Shown one piece after another: positions 34,444 through 43,665 of a stretch of DNA of 64,000 nt. The stretch is from contig NZ_FNWC01000006.1 in the NCBI RefSeq assembly GCF_900104635.1, forward strand, positions 434,001 through 498,000, given 5' to 3'. A model generated the notes under the pieces. The model had not been told where the DNA came from. It searched no databases and worked only from the letters and a program-made list of their open reading frames with translations. The position numbers and the translations under genes were made by a program. How positions within the stretch are numbered: the stretch's first letter is position 1; every line of letters begins with the position of its first letter. This DNA comes from Coprococcus phoceensis (GTDB taxonomy: Bacteria; Bacillota; Clostridia; Lachnospirales; Lachnospiraceae).

Positions 34444-36295
34444 GTGTTTGGCATATTTGAAAAAAATAAAGCCGAAAGGGATACAATCAACCCTTATGAT
34501 TGCCTTTTCTGTGGTGTCGATTTCTATCATGCTGATATTGGGGGTTGCACTCTATCTTCGATTTTCAGGGATTTCAAAAGATGAGATGGTTGGAAGCACA
34601 CAAAAACTGATGGAACAGGCAAGTGAATATTTAGAAGACTATCTGGTGAGTATGAGACAGATCTCAGACACGGTTTATTATAATGTAATAAAAGAAAATG
34701 ATTTTTCCAGTCAGGCTCAGAGTATTCAAAGTGGAATGAATCTTTTGTATGAAGTAAATGGAGACAATCTGCAGAGTATTGCTATCTATAATGACTATGG
34801 ACGTCTGATGGCAGCGGAGCCTGTGGCGGCGGAGAAGGAAGATCCGGATGTCACAGAACAGGATTGGTATAAGAAGGCGATGGAGATTCAGGAAAATATG
34901 CACTTTTCAGTGCCGCATATCCAGAATCTGTTCGACGATGGCACGTTTCGGTATTATTGGGTGATTTCGCTGAGCCGGGCAGTGGAGATTACCGACAATG
35001 GAGTGTCGCGTATGGGAGTTCTGCTTGTAGATATGGATTACTCAGGAATTGCCCGCATGATGAAGCAGATCAATTCGGCAAACAAAGGACAATATTACTA
35101 TCTGTGTGATGGAGACGGACAGATTATTTATCATCCGCAGCAGATACAGATTGCAGACGGAACAAGGAAGGAAAGCAGTCAATCTGTGGCAAAATATAAA
35201 GAAGGAGTGTATGACGAGGAATTTGAGGGAGAGCATCGAAAGGTTGTTGTAAATACAATCAGCTATACAGGCTGGAAGCTGGTTGGTGTAATTCCTCAGA
35301 CGACCTTTGTTGACGGCACAATCGATATCCGGTATTTCATTGCCATGCTGATGCTTTTGATGGCGATGATGTTGATGATTATTAATCGTATTGTCTCTGT
35401 GAGGATTTCCAGCCCGATTCTGAAATTAAATCATTCTGTTATTGAATATGAAGCGGGAGAGAAACCGAAGATTTATATTGGAGGCTCCACGGAGATCAGG
35501 CATCTTGGAAACTCTATTCAGAACTCCTATGAGCAGATTGACATGCTTATGAAGAAAATCGTACTGGAGCAGAACGAACGGAGAAAAAGTGAATTGGATG
35601 CATTGCAAAGCCAGATTAATCCACATTTTCTCTACAATACGCTGGAGTCTATTACCTGGATGATTGAGGGGGAGCGAAATGACGAGGCATCGTTTATGAT
35701 CACCCAGCTGGCAAGGCTTTTCAGAATCAGTCTTTCGAAAGGGCGTACGGTAATCAGTATCAAAGAAGAACTTCAGCATGCGCAAAGCTATATGAATATA
35801 CAAAAAGTACGCTATAAGAACACGTTTTCAGTCATATTTGATGTACAACCTGAACTGTATGAGTATTGTATTGTAAAGCTGGTGCTGCAGCCGATTCTTG
35901 AAAATGCAATCAATTACGGTGTGGGTTCGATGGATGATTGTGGAGAAATCAAAGTGACAGGCCGCATGCAAGGAGAAAATATTATTCTTTCTGTTACAGA
36001 CAATGGTCTTGGGATGACGGAGGAAGAAGTTGATTTGATCTTGACGGACAGTAAACGGATTCGCAAGCATGGTTCCGGTGTAGGGCTTGTGAATGTGAAT
36101 AACCGAATACAGATTTTGTTCGGAAAAGAGTATGGTCTGGTTGTGGAGAGTGAACCAGATGAAGGGACGACAGTATCCATCTGTATTCCGGCAGTTTTGT
36201 ATACAGAAGACAACCGGGAGGATCTTGAAAAAGGGCGGATGTTCCGAAAGGAAGAGACGGCAAAAGAAGTGCAGGTGAAACGAGATGATGAATAA
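34433..36295 (+). CDS. LytS/YesM-type sensor histidine kinase
   Basis: A 620-residue membrane kinase. A first helix (about residues 17-42) is followed by a large extracytoplasmic dCache-like sensor (about 45-300), a second helix (about 302-325), HAMP, and the His-kinase region with the phospho-acceptor in SQINPHFLYNTLESITWM. The ATPase domain shows LQPILENAINYG, VTDNGLGM and GSGVGLVNVNNRIQ. GTG at 34433 gives a sensible N-terminus and overlaps the regulator stop by 11 bases; an earlier ATG would extend it by 20 residues. It is followed without a gap by two sugar-binding proteins that probably feed it ligand information. Confidence 0.93.
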   Translation: MKNKCLAYLKKIKPKGIQSTLMIAFSVVSISIMLILGVALYLRFSGISKDEMVGSTQKLMEQASEYLEDYLVSMRQISDTVYYNVIKENDFSSQAQSIQSGMNLLYEVNGDNLQSIAIYNDYGRLMAAEPVAAEKEDPDVTEQDWYKKAMEIQENMHFSVPHIQNLFDDGTFRYYWVISLSRAVEITDNGVSRMGVLLVDMDYSGIARMMKQINSANKGQYYYLCDGDGQIIYHPQQIQIADGTRKESSQSVAKYKEGVYDEEFEGEHRKVVVNTISYTGWKLVGVIPQTTFVDGTIDIRYFIAMLMLLMAMMLMIINRIVSVRISSPILKLNHSVIEYEAGEKPKIYIGGSTEIRHLGNSIQNSYEQIDMLMKKIVLEQNERRKSELDALQSQINPHFLYNTLESITWMIEGERNDEASFMITQLARLFRISLSKGRTVISIKEELQHAQSYMNIQKVRYKNTFSVIFDVQPELYEYCIVKLVLQPILENAINYGVGSMDDCGEIKVTGRMQGENIILSVTDNGLGMTEEEVDLILTDSKRIRKHGSGVGLVNVNNRIQILFGKEYGLVVESEPDEGTTVSICIPAVLYTEDNREDLEKGRMFRKEETAKEVQVKRDDE

Positions 36296-37250
36296 CAAAA
36301 AAGGATTTGTCCTGACAGAAGTGATTCTGATGATAATGGTCATCGGACTGGCGTTGATGATGATTTTGGGACAGAATAAAAAAGCACTAGATAAGGTTTC
36401 GGTAATTCTTGAAAATGCAGGAGACAGTCAGTGGTCTGCTTTGAAGTATGGTCTGAAAATGGCGGCAGAGGAGGAGGGCATTGAACTTGCGGTTGTGGAT
36501 GTAGAAGAAGGATTGGATGCAGAAGCTCAGAAAAAAGTTCTTGAACGTGAGATTGAGGATGGAGCGGATGCGTTGATCGTGCAGCCGGTGTTAGACAAGA
36601 ATGATCAGGAGGTGCTGAAGAAGATTGAGAAGAGAGTACCGGTTATGCTTGTGGGTTATGAAGCGGAGAAAGGGGAAACAAGGTATGATCTTCCGGTTAT
36701 AAAAGAAGACAATTATGAGATGGGACAAGCTTTGGCGGAAGAAATGCTCAAAGATTTTGAAGGAAATATAGAAGAGAAAAAAATAGGACTTCTTTTAGCG
36801 TCGACGGATTCCAATATGCTCAGCAGCCGAGAGTGTGGTTTTAAAGATGCGCTGGAAGATAAAAATGCCAATATTTTAGAGCTTTCTTTGGATGCGCTTT
36901 TAAACAGAGAGGAAAACACGGAATCGAAAGTGGATATTGTGATTGCTTTGGATGATAGCAATCTGACTGCAATTGGCGAATATTTGGCGAGCAGTCAGCC
37001 GCACGGAGAATTACTGTATGGAATAGGTCAGTCTACAGAAGCTATCTATTATCTTGATAAAGGGATTGCGGAGTGTGTTGTAGTTCCGGACGAGTTTAAC
37101 GTTGGCTATCAGAGTCTGAGCGAAGTTGCAAGAAAGCTGGACCATTATTTTGAAAATATGAAGAAACAGACGGTATCATACTCGGTAATCCGAAAGGAGA
37201 CGTTGTTCAGCAAAGAAAACCAAGAACTGCTTCTTACAATGAGCCAGTAG
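36285..37250 (+). CDS. Membrane-anchored periplasmic-binding-protein-like sugar sensor
   Basis: A 321-residue protein with an uncleaved N-terminal helix (about residues 8-27) and a Peripla_BP_4-type sugar-binding fold. Family features are the DGADALIVQPV strand (about 94-104), VPVMLVGYE and LYGIGQSTEAIYYLD. It overlaps the kinase gene by 11 bases, strong evidence that it belongs to the same signalling unit, as with other kinases that sense through a binding protein. Ligand unknown; the neighbouring mgl operon suggests a hexose. Confidence 0.8.
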   Translation: MMNNKKGFVLTEVILMIMVIGLALMMILGQNKKALDKVSVILENAGDSQWSALKYGLKMAAEEEGIELAVVDVEEGLDAEAQKKVLEREIEDGADALIVQPVLDKNDQEVLKKIEKRVPVMLVGYEAEKGETRYDLPVIKEDNYEMGQALAEEMLKDFEGNIEEKKIGLLLASTDSNMLSSRECGFKDALEDKNANILELSLDALLNREENTESKVDIVIALDDSNLTAIGEYLASSQPHGELLYGIGQSTEAIYYLDKGIAECVVVPDEFNVGYQSLSEVARKLDHYFENMKKQTVSYSVIRKETLFSKENQELLLTMSQ

Positions 37251-37267
37251 AGGAAAGGGGGAGAAAA

Positions 37268-38284
37268 GTGAGAAAGAAGAAAAAATGGTTGGTTGGAATG
37301 CTTGTCATCGTAAATGTATTTCTTTTGTTTGGCTGTGGAAAACGTCAGGAAACACGGGAGGACAAGGTGCATATCGGGGTTACTTATTACAACCAAAGCG
37401 ATACGTTTTTGAATGAGCTTCTTGCCCAGTTCAAGGAACAGTTGAAAAATCCCGAACATGAGGAGCTTGAGGCGACGGTTACGATATTAGATGCAGCGGG
37501 GTCACAGCGCACACAGGATGATCAGGTGAAAGAATTGATTGACATGGGGTGTGATGTGCTCTGTGTAAATTTGGTGGATCGGGCAGATCCGTCGGAAATT
37601 ATAGACCTTGCCAGAGATCATGATGTTCCGATTATCTTTTTTAACCGGGAGCCGGTAGAGGAAGATCTAAGACAGTGGGATGAACTTTATTATGTAGGAG
37701 CAGAGGCGAAACAGTCCGGTGTGATGCAGGGAGAGCTTGCGGCTGAAGTAATACAGAAAAATACTCAGATTGACAAAAACAGAGATGGAAAGATCCAATA
37801 TGTTGTATTGGAAGGGGAGGCAGGACATCAAGATTCAATCATCCGGACAGGAAATGCGGTTGATACGATAAAAAACAGTGGAATAGAGCTGGAAAAACTA
37901 AGCTATCAGATTGCAAATTGGAACCGTGTTCAGGCACAGAACAGGATGGAGCAGCTGATTAGCCAGTATCAGAACAAGATTGAACTTGTTCTTGCAAACA
38001 ACGACGATATGGCGCTTGGAGCAATTGACGCTTACAAAAAGGCGAATTATACGGAATCGGCATGGCCGGTGTTTTTTGGGATTGACGGCACGGATGCCGG
38101 ACTTAGAGCGCTTGCAGATTCAGAGCTGTCGGGAACAGTATATAATGATAAAGAAGGACAGGCAAAGGCGATGGCGAAGATGGTTGAGGCAATTGGAACA
38201 GACGAAGAGATTGCCGAGAAATATGTTTATCTGCCATATATAAAAGTGACAAGCGAGAATATTGGAGAATTTCTTGAGAAATAA
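37268..38284 (+). CDS. Galactose/glucose-binding lipoprotein, canonical domain order
   Basis: A 338-residue lipoprotein (lipobox LLFGCGK near residue 19). It is a clear MglB homologue in the normal order: HIGVTYYNQSDTFLNELL first, then CVNLVD, VPIIFFNREP, YYVGAEAKQSGVMQGEL, the Ca-binding DKNRDGKIQYVVL, GHQDSIIRTG and NNDDMALGA. It lies 17 bases downstream of the sensor protein gene in the two-component operon, so it may present hexose to the kinase or serve the transporter. It is a useful internal comparison for the permuted MglB 8 kb upstream. GTG start after AAAGGGGGAG. Confidence 0.93.
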   Translation: MRKKKKWLVGMLVIVNVFLLFGCGKRQETREDKVHIGVTYYNQSDTFLNELLAQFKEQLKNPEHEELEATVTILDAAGSQRTQDDQVKELIDMGCDVLCVNLVDRADPSEIIDLARDHDVPIIFFNREPVEEDLRQWDELYYVGAEAKQSGVMQGELAAEVIQKNTQIDKNRDGKIQYVVLEGEAGHQDSIIRTGNAVDTIKNSGIELEKLSYQIANWNRVQAQNRMEQLISQYQNKIELVLANNDDMALGAIDAYKKANYTESAWPVFFGIDGTDAGLRALADSELSGTVYNDKEGQAKAMAKMVEAIGTDEEIAEKYVYLPYIKVTSENIGEFLEK

Positions 38285-38309
38285 AAAAGAATAAGGGGTA
38301 TAAAAGAGC

Positions 38310-38828
38310 ATGAAGACATTGACAAAGGATATGAAAATTTTTTCGTATCGCACGGAATCTTTAAACGGCATGGAGGGAGATGACGGAGGTTTTTCGATAG
38401 AACTTTATGGAAATGGAAATCTAAGGTATTGTGTCTATCGCCTTTTTGATGACATCAGGCTGCTTCAGATGTTTAAAGTGAGTAAAGAGGCAGTGTACGA
38501 TATTTACGGGATTATTGAGAAGGCGAGAAAACGCTTGGAGCGAGTGCCGCAAAAGCTGGACAATGGTTCGGAGGATGGAATGCTGAATGAATTTTTGTTT
38601 AGCGACTTCAGCTGGGTTACTGCGGTGAATATTCAAGAAGTATTTGTCAAAGGTATGATACTGACCAATTATCAGTATTATCAGCAATATAAAGAAAATA
38701 TGAAACATGAAAATACAGTCTTAGGTGTTTTTAAGGAGATTTGCAAAGTATTGAAAAGTGCGGGAGTTGAGCTTTCTTTGGATTCCTGCGAGATTTGGAA
38801 AGACTGCAAATTAAAAGTGACATGGTAG
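38310..38828 (+). CDS. Uncharacterised 172-residue protein
   Basis: I do not recognise this protein. It has no signal peptide or membrane helix. Mixed charge, a GNGNLRYCVYRLFDDIRLL stretch (about residues 35-53) and a helical middle (EKARKRLERVPQKL) can be seen. It lies 25 bases after the second sugar-binding protein and before a terminator, so it is probably the last gene of the two-component operon. AAGGGG lies about 13 bases before the ATG, a poor spacing. Codon use looks like its neighbours. Confidence 0.75.
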   Translation: MKTLTKDMKIFSYRTESLNGMEGDDGGFSIELYGNGNLRYCVYRLFDDIRLLQMFKVSKEAVYDIYGIIEKARKRLERVPQKLDNGSEDGMLNEFLFSDFSWVTAVNIQEVFVKGMILTNYQYYQQYKENMKHENTVLGVFKEICKVLKSAGVELSLDSCEIWKDCKLKVTW

Positions 38829-38866
38829 ACGAGTAAACAGATGAAAAGTATCATAGTGAACAATAT

Positions 38867-38899
38867 AAAGGCACTCAGCGTAAATGATGGAGTGCCTTT
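38867..38899. terminator. Terminator between convergent genes
   Basis: A perfect 10-bp stem AAAGGCACTC/GAGTGCCTTT with a 13-base loop. T's are weak on both sides. Confidence 0.75.
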
Positions 38900-38917
38900 G
38901 TATATTTGGATTTTAAC

Positions 38918-40225
38918 CTAAAATCGAATATATTGCACACTGTAAGGTGGAAGTGTGAGTTCCCCATTTAATGTAATCTCCGTCTCTGTGATTAATTCTG
39001 TTCCGCTTCCGTTCAAATCGCCATGGCGAACTGTGTATTCCTGCTCCGATGCGTTGACAGCAACAAGAACTCTTTCTTTGTCAGTTTTTCGCTCAAAGAT
39101 GAGCTGATGATTTTGAATTACCACATTCCGGTAATCTCCATTACAAAGTGCATCACTTGACTGGCGAAGCATGATCAAGCGGCGAATCCAATCGGTCAGT
39201 TCGTTTGGTTTTGGATTTTCAAAACATGGACGGAGTGCGTAATCATTATTTGCTTCTTTGACTCCTTCCTCGCCCCATTCGCTTCCGTAGTAAAGACACG
39301 GAATTCCCAGCATGCCCATCAGGATTCCGTAGGCAATTCGGATATGTTCCTTATTCTTTAAAATGCTTGCAAGTCTTGTGACATCGTGGTTGTCTGCAAA
39401 TGTCATCAGATGTTTTCCACGATAAATACACCACTGTTCAGGACCAAACTGGCGGTTCAGAGAGTGTGCGATTTCAAATAAATTCATATCATTCAGACTG
39501 GAAAAAAGTCCTTTGTAACATTCGTAATTGGTACAGCTGTGCAGCATCTCGTCATTTACAATCAAATTGTAATCTCCGAACAGCACTTCTCCAATCAAAG
39601 CAAAATTCGGTTTTAATTCCTGACAAAAGCTGCGGAGTCTTCTCATAAAGTTGTGGTCTAAACTGTAGGCAACGTCCAGACGAAGCCCGTCAATATCAAA
39701 TTGTTCAATCCACTGTTTTACACACTCCAACAGATAATCGGAGACGGCAGGATTTTGCAGGTTGAGTTTGACAAGTTCAAAATGTCCTTCCCAGCCCTCG
39801 TACCAGAAGCCGTCCTGATATGCATTGTCACCGTCAAAATTAAGATAAAACCAGTCTTTGTATGGAGAGTCCCATTTCTTTTCTTTTACATCTTGAAAAG
39901 CCCAAAAACCACGACCGACATGATTAAAAACTCCATCTAAAACAATTCGAATACCATGCTGATGCAAATGAGAGCAAACATCCGAAAAATCCTTGTTTGT
40001 TCCTAGTCGACAGTCAATTCTCAGAAAATTACGGGTGTCATATCCGTGATTGTCAGATTCAAAGATTGGATTCAGTAAAACGGCACTTATACCAAGAGAT
40101 TTCAAATAGTCTGTCCAATCCATAAGTTTGCGAATACGTGGAACCGTGACGCCGTCATTTTCGGTTGGAGCACCGCAAAATCCGATTGGATAAATTTGAT
40201 AAAAAACACTTTCATAAGACCACAT
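38918..40225 (-). CDS. GH13 alpha-amylase-family enzyme, cytoplasmic maltodextrin-type
   Basis: A 435-residue GH13 protein without a signal peptide. Conserved regions are SVFYQIYPIGFCGAP near the N-terminus, VLDGVFNHVGRGF, DGLRLDVAYSLDH with the nucleophile Asp, LIGEVLFGDY with the acid/base Glu, and FADNHDVTR. This set resembles neopullulanase/cyclomaltodextrinase-like maltodextrin enzymes rather than the oligo-1,6-glucosidase elsewhere in the window. ATG at 40225 is preferred over one 6 bases upstream because GAGGAGGT is then correctly spaced. It is a single-gene unit divergent from the peptide locus. Substrate not determined. Confidence 0.88.
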   Translation of the reverse strand: MWSYESVFYQIYPIGFCGAPTENDGVTVPRIRKLMDWTDYLKSLGISAVLLNPIFESDNHGYDTRNFLRIDCRLGTNKDFSDVCSHLHQHGIRIVLDGVFNHVGRGFWAFQDVKEKKWDSPYKDWFYLNFDGDNAYQDGFWYEGWEGHFELVKLNLQNPAVSDYLLECVKQWIEQFDIDGLRLDVAYSLDHNFMRRLRSFCQELKPNFALIGEVLFGDYNLIVNDEMLHSCTNYECYKGLFSSLNDMNLFEIAHSLNRQFGPEQWCIYRGKHLMTFADNHDVTRLASILKNKEHIRIAYGILMGMLGIPCLYYGSEWGEEGVKEANNDYALRPCFENPKPNELTDWIRRLIMLRQSSDALCNGDYRNVVIQNHQLIFERKTDKERVLVAVNASEQEYTVRHGDLNGSGTELITETEITLNGELTLPPYSVQYIRF

Positions 40226-40381
40226 AGACATTACCTCCTCTGCTGTGTTAGTGTTTGCTGATATTTATTTTATCATACAGAAGAAACATTGTCGATTGGT
40301 GCGTAAAGTGTATTGGTTAGAATAATGATAAAAATGGTAGGAATTAGGAAAAGTTTGGGGAAATACACGGAGAAAAAAAGA

Positions 40382-40410
40382 TTGCACATCAATAAAAATT
40401 ACGATATAAT
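40382..40410 (+). promoter_or_regulatory. Promoter of the small-peptide operon
   Basis: TTGCAC at 40382-40387 and TATAAT at 40405-40410 with a 17-base spacer, about 40 bases before the peptide start. Confidence 0.75.
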
Positions 40411-40448
40411 ATGCCGGAAATAAAAAACAGCGAAGGAGTAAGACAACA

Positions 40449-40577
40449 GTGAAGAAAGAAATGTATGAAAATTTGGAATTAAATATCGTGAAATTTGAAA
40501 CAGAAGATGTAATCCTGATGAGTGGGTTGGATAATGATGGTGGTGTAGGAGATTGGGGAGATGAAGATTTAGGTTAA
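40449..40577 (+). CDS. 42-residue acidic peptide, candidate RiPP-like precursor
   Basis: GTG at 40449 lies 10 bases after AAGGAG and 32 bases after a good promoter. The peptide begins KKEMYENLELNIVKF, has a middle EDVILMSG, and ends in an acidic Gly/Asp/Trp-rich tail (GDWGDEDLG). Small peptides with this kind of Tyr-Glu start and Ser/Gly junction before an acidic tail recur in Lachnospiraceae genomes as far as I recall, without a known function. The leader/core-like division plus a downstream kinase, PqqD/RRE-like protein and peptidase make it a candidate substrate. No Cys; possible phosphorylation sites are Thr18 and Ser25. Confidence 0.6.
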   Translation: MKKEMYENLELNIVKFETEDVILMSGLDNDGGVGDWGDEDLG

Positions 40578-40603
40578 TTTTCCGGAGTACAATAGAGGTG
40601 TCT

Positions 40604-40909
40604 ATGAAGAAAAAGAAATTAGTTATGATTCTGATTGCAATAATTGTTATTTGTGGCCTCATAATTTGTGCTGTCAGTTTTTCAAAGAACAAGGAAGCAG
40701 CTTCTCGAAAGAGTGAAAGTCAACATGCACCTTTCAAGCAGGAGAAAACAGAAGAACAGAATGAGAACGTAGAAGGAAATCAGAATAAAAATCAAGATCT
40801 ATCTGACAACGATGAAGACATCGAAGTAGATGGAGAGGGAAAATCTACAGAAGATACGACAGAAAATCTTGATAATGAGATAGAAATTCCAGAGGAATGG
40901 AATGAATAA
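40604..40909 (+). CDS. Membrane-anchored acidic protein of unknown function
   Basis: A 101-residue protein: MKKKK, then one hydrophobic segment (about residues 6-25), then a highly charged Glu/Asp/Asn/Lys tail predicted outside the cell and disordered. ATG at 40604 is chosen because GAGG is 5 bases upstream. It begins 26 bases after the small peptide gene and ends 19 bases before the large secreted protein, so the three are one operon. No family recognised. Confidence 0.72.
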   Translation: MKKKKLVMILIAIIVICGLIICAVSFSKNKEAASRKSESQHAPFKQEKTEEQNENVEGNQNKNQDLSDNDEDIEVDGEGKSTEDTTENLDNEIEIPEEWNE

Positions 40910-40928
40910 CAACAAAGGAGAAAGAGGA

Positions 40929-43604
40929 ATGCAGAAAAACAGAAATAAAATATGGCTGACAATAGTAGTCGCTTTTGTATGTATGTTCGGCAGCGTAGGA
41001 ATGGCGTTTGCGGCAGAGACAGGGACACCTGTCACAACAGAGTCGATGGAAATTCGTACAGGGGAAAAAGTGGGACTTCGTACAATTTCAGCGGTTGATA
41101 AAGCATATGTAGAAAAATTACAGTCGGAAGGTAAGAATGTGACTTACGGAACAGTAGCTTTGCCGGCGAGCGTGTTGGAAAAAGTGAATGGTACATTGGA
41201 GATTGGTAAAAGTTATACTTATAATAAGAAAGTGTATAAGGTGCTGAATATTCCGGGAGAAGAGAGTTGGAAGACGACAGAGGATAAAATTTATTTTACC
41301 GGTGTGTTGACAGGAATCAGCGGATCCGGATTTAATACGAGATATGCGGTTCGTTCTTACATCAGTGTGGATGGTAAGGTAACATATGGAAATACATTGA
41401 CACAGTCACCATATACAACAGCTCAAGATATGATTAGTTCGGAAGATGTTGCAACAAGTCAGAAATCATGGCTTGCAACAAATGTCATAGATGCATGTGA
41501 TGATGCGAAGAAAGTGACAAAAGAGACACTGACAATCACATCAGCTGATTTGAAAAATGGTAAGTACACATTAGAAGCAACTTCAAAAATTAGAAATTAC
41601 AAAAAAGTGATCGTGGATAGTTCTGTAAACAACGGAGAGATTATTTTGGATAATATCCGTGTGAGAAATTTGGAAGTTGCAGCAGATGCGAGCTGTACAA
41701 TCACAGCGAACAATGTATCGTTTGATAAAATAAGTAAAGTAGCCGGAAAAAGCAGAACAGCAGGAAACCTTGTACTGAATCTTGGTGCCGGTTCAAATGT
41801 AACAGAACTCAGTGCATCAAGCAACATGACAATTACGGGCGATTTGAAAATTGCGAAAGTAACAGTTGATAACAAAGTAGAAAATTTTGTTGTGAATACA
41901 CCGGCAGAAAAACTGACTGTATCAGAGAATGCAAGCGGTTCTAAGATTGAAGTAAATAAAATGGTGGAAGATGCTGTTTTGGCAGGTGAAAATTCTACAA
42001 TTTCCGGAACCGGAAAGATTGACAAAGTAGAGGACAATGGAAATAATGATGTGCAGGTAGAGGTTCTTTCAAACAGTATCGTATCTGTGGTAGTGCGTGG
42101 AATGAACCGCATGATTGTGACACTTGAAAAAGCGACAAAGAAAAAACTCACAGTAGATGACATGACAATCCTCTGTCACGGAGGAAAAGATATGACAATC
42201 TTAAAGGTAGAGACGACAGACAACAAGGTTTATACAGTGTCGACTTCTACATTTGCCAAAGATGACACATATACATTTTCAATTAAATTGGAATCAGGAA
42301 AGATTATTCAGGAAGAGTTCAGCTACAAAGTAGACTGCCCAACAGTGAGTAACGCAACTGTATTGAGAAGCGAGGCGACAAGAGCAGAATTTGACTTGTT
42401 CGACGTGGATGAAGGCGGGTATGTATACGTATATATTCCGGGGCACACGCAGGTGAGCAAAGCGACAGACATTCCATCTGTGGAAACGGTGAAAAAAGGA
42501 TACAAGCAGCAAATTAAGACTGGTTTTAACAAAGTAATGATTAGAGGACTGGAATCGGGGATTTCTTATCAGCTATACTATGTGTTAGAAGCGCATGACG
42601 GAAGAAGTTCTGAAGTGTTAGGACCGATTGCGATCAGTGGAAGCGTGCAGGAAGATCCGAATATTTCCAAAGAATATTCCATAGTTTCTGTCGGTGAAAA
42701 GCCGAAAAATACAATTACAATCGTGCTAAATAAAGCACCTGAGGAGGAATTGACACTGGATAATTTCTCGTTCATTTGCCCGACAGATTCTGAGATTACA
42801 ATCGACAAAGCACAGTTGAAGGTAAGTGAAGACAAGACAACGTATACAATTGTAATTCCGGATGATTATGGACACAAGGACAATCAGTATACAGCGAAAG
42901 TGACATTCCAAGATGGAACAGTGGCAAAGAAGACCTTTACAGTGGAATATACACCGCCGCGTATTACAAATCAGAAAGTAGAACGTATTTCTGAGACAGA
43001 AGTACGCTATAGTTTTACTTCGGATGAAGATGGTGTACTCTATTATGGAACGTATACGTGGAATGATGAAAGTAATGCATCATGGAATAATACACCGACT
43101 GGAAAACAGATTCTCAGTGGAGCAGTTGCGTCCACAAAAGTGCAGATGCATGCGGGACAAAATACTGTAGAGTTTACATATAACGGAACAGATGAAGATA
43201 TATTTGCATTTTACGTAGATGAAAAAGGAAATTATGCAGGGTATACAGAACATAAAGAGATTCCGGCATATGTACCACCGGTAAAACCAGATGAGTCCAA
43301 ACCTGCAATTGAATCTATTGTCTATAATAAAGACTTATCAGATAGTTGGACCACTTGTCTTGACGTCACATTTACAACTGGAATTGATTGGCTACCAAAT
43401 CAAAAGTTGATTCAAATTCAAGTGATTGAGGGAAGTTCTCCGGGAAAAGTACTATGGTCGACTGAATTTTTGGACGGTGAGCAAAAGAAGCTTCGCATGA
43501 CTACAATGAACGGAGCATTTAAGACGGGAACATATAAAATGAGTATGTATATAGAAAAAGATGGACAGTTGTTAAAAGTAGAAAAAGAATTTACAATTGA
43601 CTAA
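40929..43604 (+). CDS. Large secreted protein of unknown function
   Basis: An 891-residue protein with a clear signal peptide (MQKNRNKIWLT, a hydrophobic core, then AFA-AETG). The middle (about residues 210-360) is rich in short Asn/Val/Thr strands (NLVLNLGAGSNVTELSAS) suggesting a beta-helix or stacked-strand region. Later parts (about 385-790) look like repeated Ig/FnIII-like modules: paired motifs such as RMIVTLEKATKKKLTVDDMT and NTITIVLNKAPEEELTLDNF mark a repeat. No sorting signal or C-terminal helix is visible, so it may be released or non-covalently bound. ATG at 40929 follows GGAG with the right spacing. It could be an adhesin or surface-assembly protein; function unknown. Confidence 0.8.
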   Translation: MQKNRNKIWLTIVVAFVCMFGSVGMAFAAETGTPVTTESMEIRTGEKVGLRTISAVDKAYVEKLQSEGKNVTYGTVALPASVLEKVNGTLEIGKSYTYNKKVYKVLNIPGEESWKTTEDKIYFTGVLTGISGSGFNTRYAVRSYISVDGKVTYGNTLTQSPYTTAQDMISSEDVATSQKSWLATNVIDACDDAKKVTKETLTITSADLKNGKYTLEATSKIRNYKKVIVDSSVNNGEIILDNIRVRNLEVAADASCTITANNVSFDKISKVAGKSRTAGNLVLNLGAGSNVTELSASSNMTITGDLKIAKVTVDNKVENFVVNTPAEKLTVSENASGSKIEVNKMVEDAVLAGENSTISGTGKIDKVEDNGNNDVQVEVLSNSIVSVVVRGMNRMIVTLEKATKKKLTVDDMTILCHGGKDMTILKVETTDNKVYTVSTSTFAKDDTYTFSIKLESGKIIQEEFSYKVDCPTVSNATVLRSEATRAEFDLFDVDEGGYVYVYIPGHTQVSKATDIPSVETVKKGYKQQIKTGFNKVMIRGLESGISYQLYYVLEAHDGRSSEVLGPIAISGSVQEDPNISKEYSIVSVGEKPKNTITIVLNKAPEEELTLDNFSFICPTDSEITIDKAQLKVSEDKTTYTIVIPDDYGHKDNQYTAKVTFQDGTVAKKTFTVEYTPPRITNQKVERISETEVRYSFTSDEDGVLYYGTYTWNDESNASWNNTPTGKQILSGAVASTKVQMHAGQNTVEFTYNGTDEDIFAFYVDEKGNYAGYTEHKEIPAYVPPVKPDESKPAIESIVYNKDLSDSWTTCLDVTFTTGIDWLPNQKLIQIQVIEGSSPGKVLWSTEFLDGEQKKLRMTTMNGAFKTGTYKMSMYIEKDGQLLKVEKEFTID

Positions 43605-43609
43605 TCAGA

Positions 43610-43644
43610 AAAGGACTTGGGAAAATGATTGCCAAGTCCTTTTT
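43610..43644 (+). terminator. Terminator between the secreted protein and kinase genes
   Basis: AAAGGACTTGG pairs with CCAAGTCCTTT (11 bp) with an 11-base loop; T's follow. No promoter is obvious between it and the kinase gene, so the downstream genes may rely on readthrough. Confidence 0.85.
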
Positions 43645-43665
43645 GCCAAAGAATAAGGAGGAATT

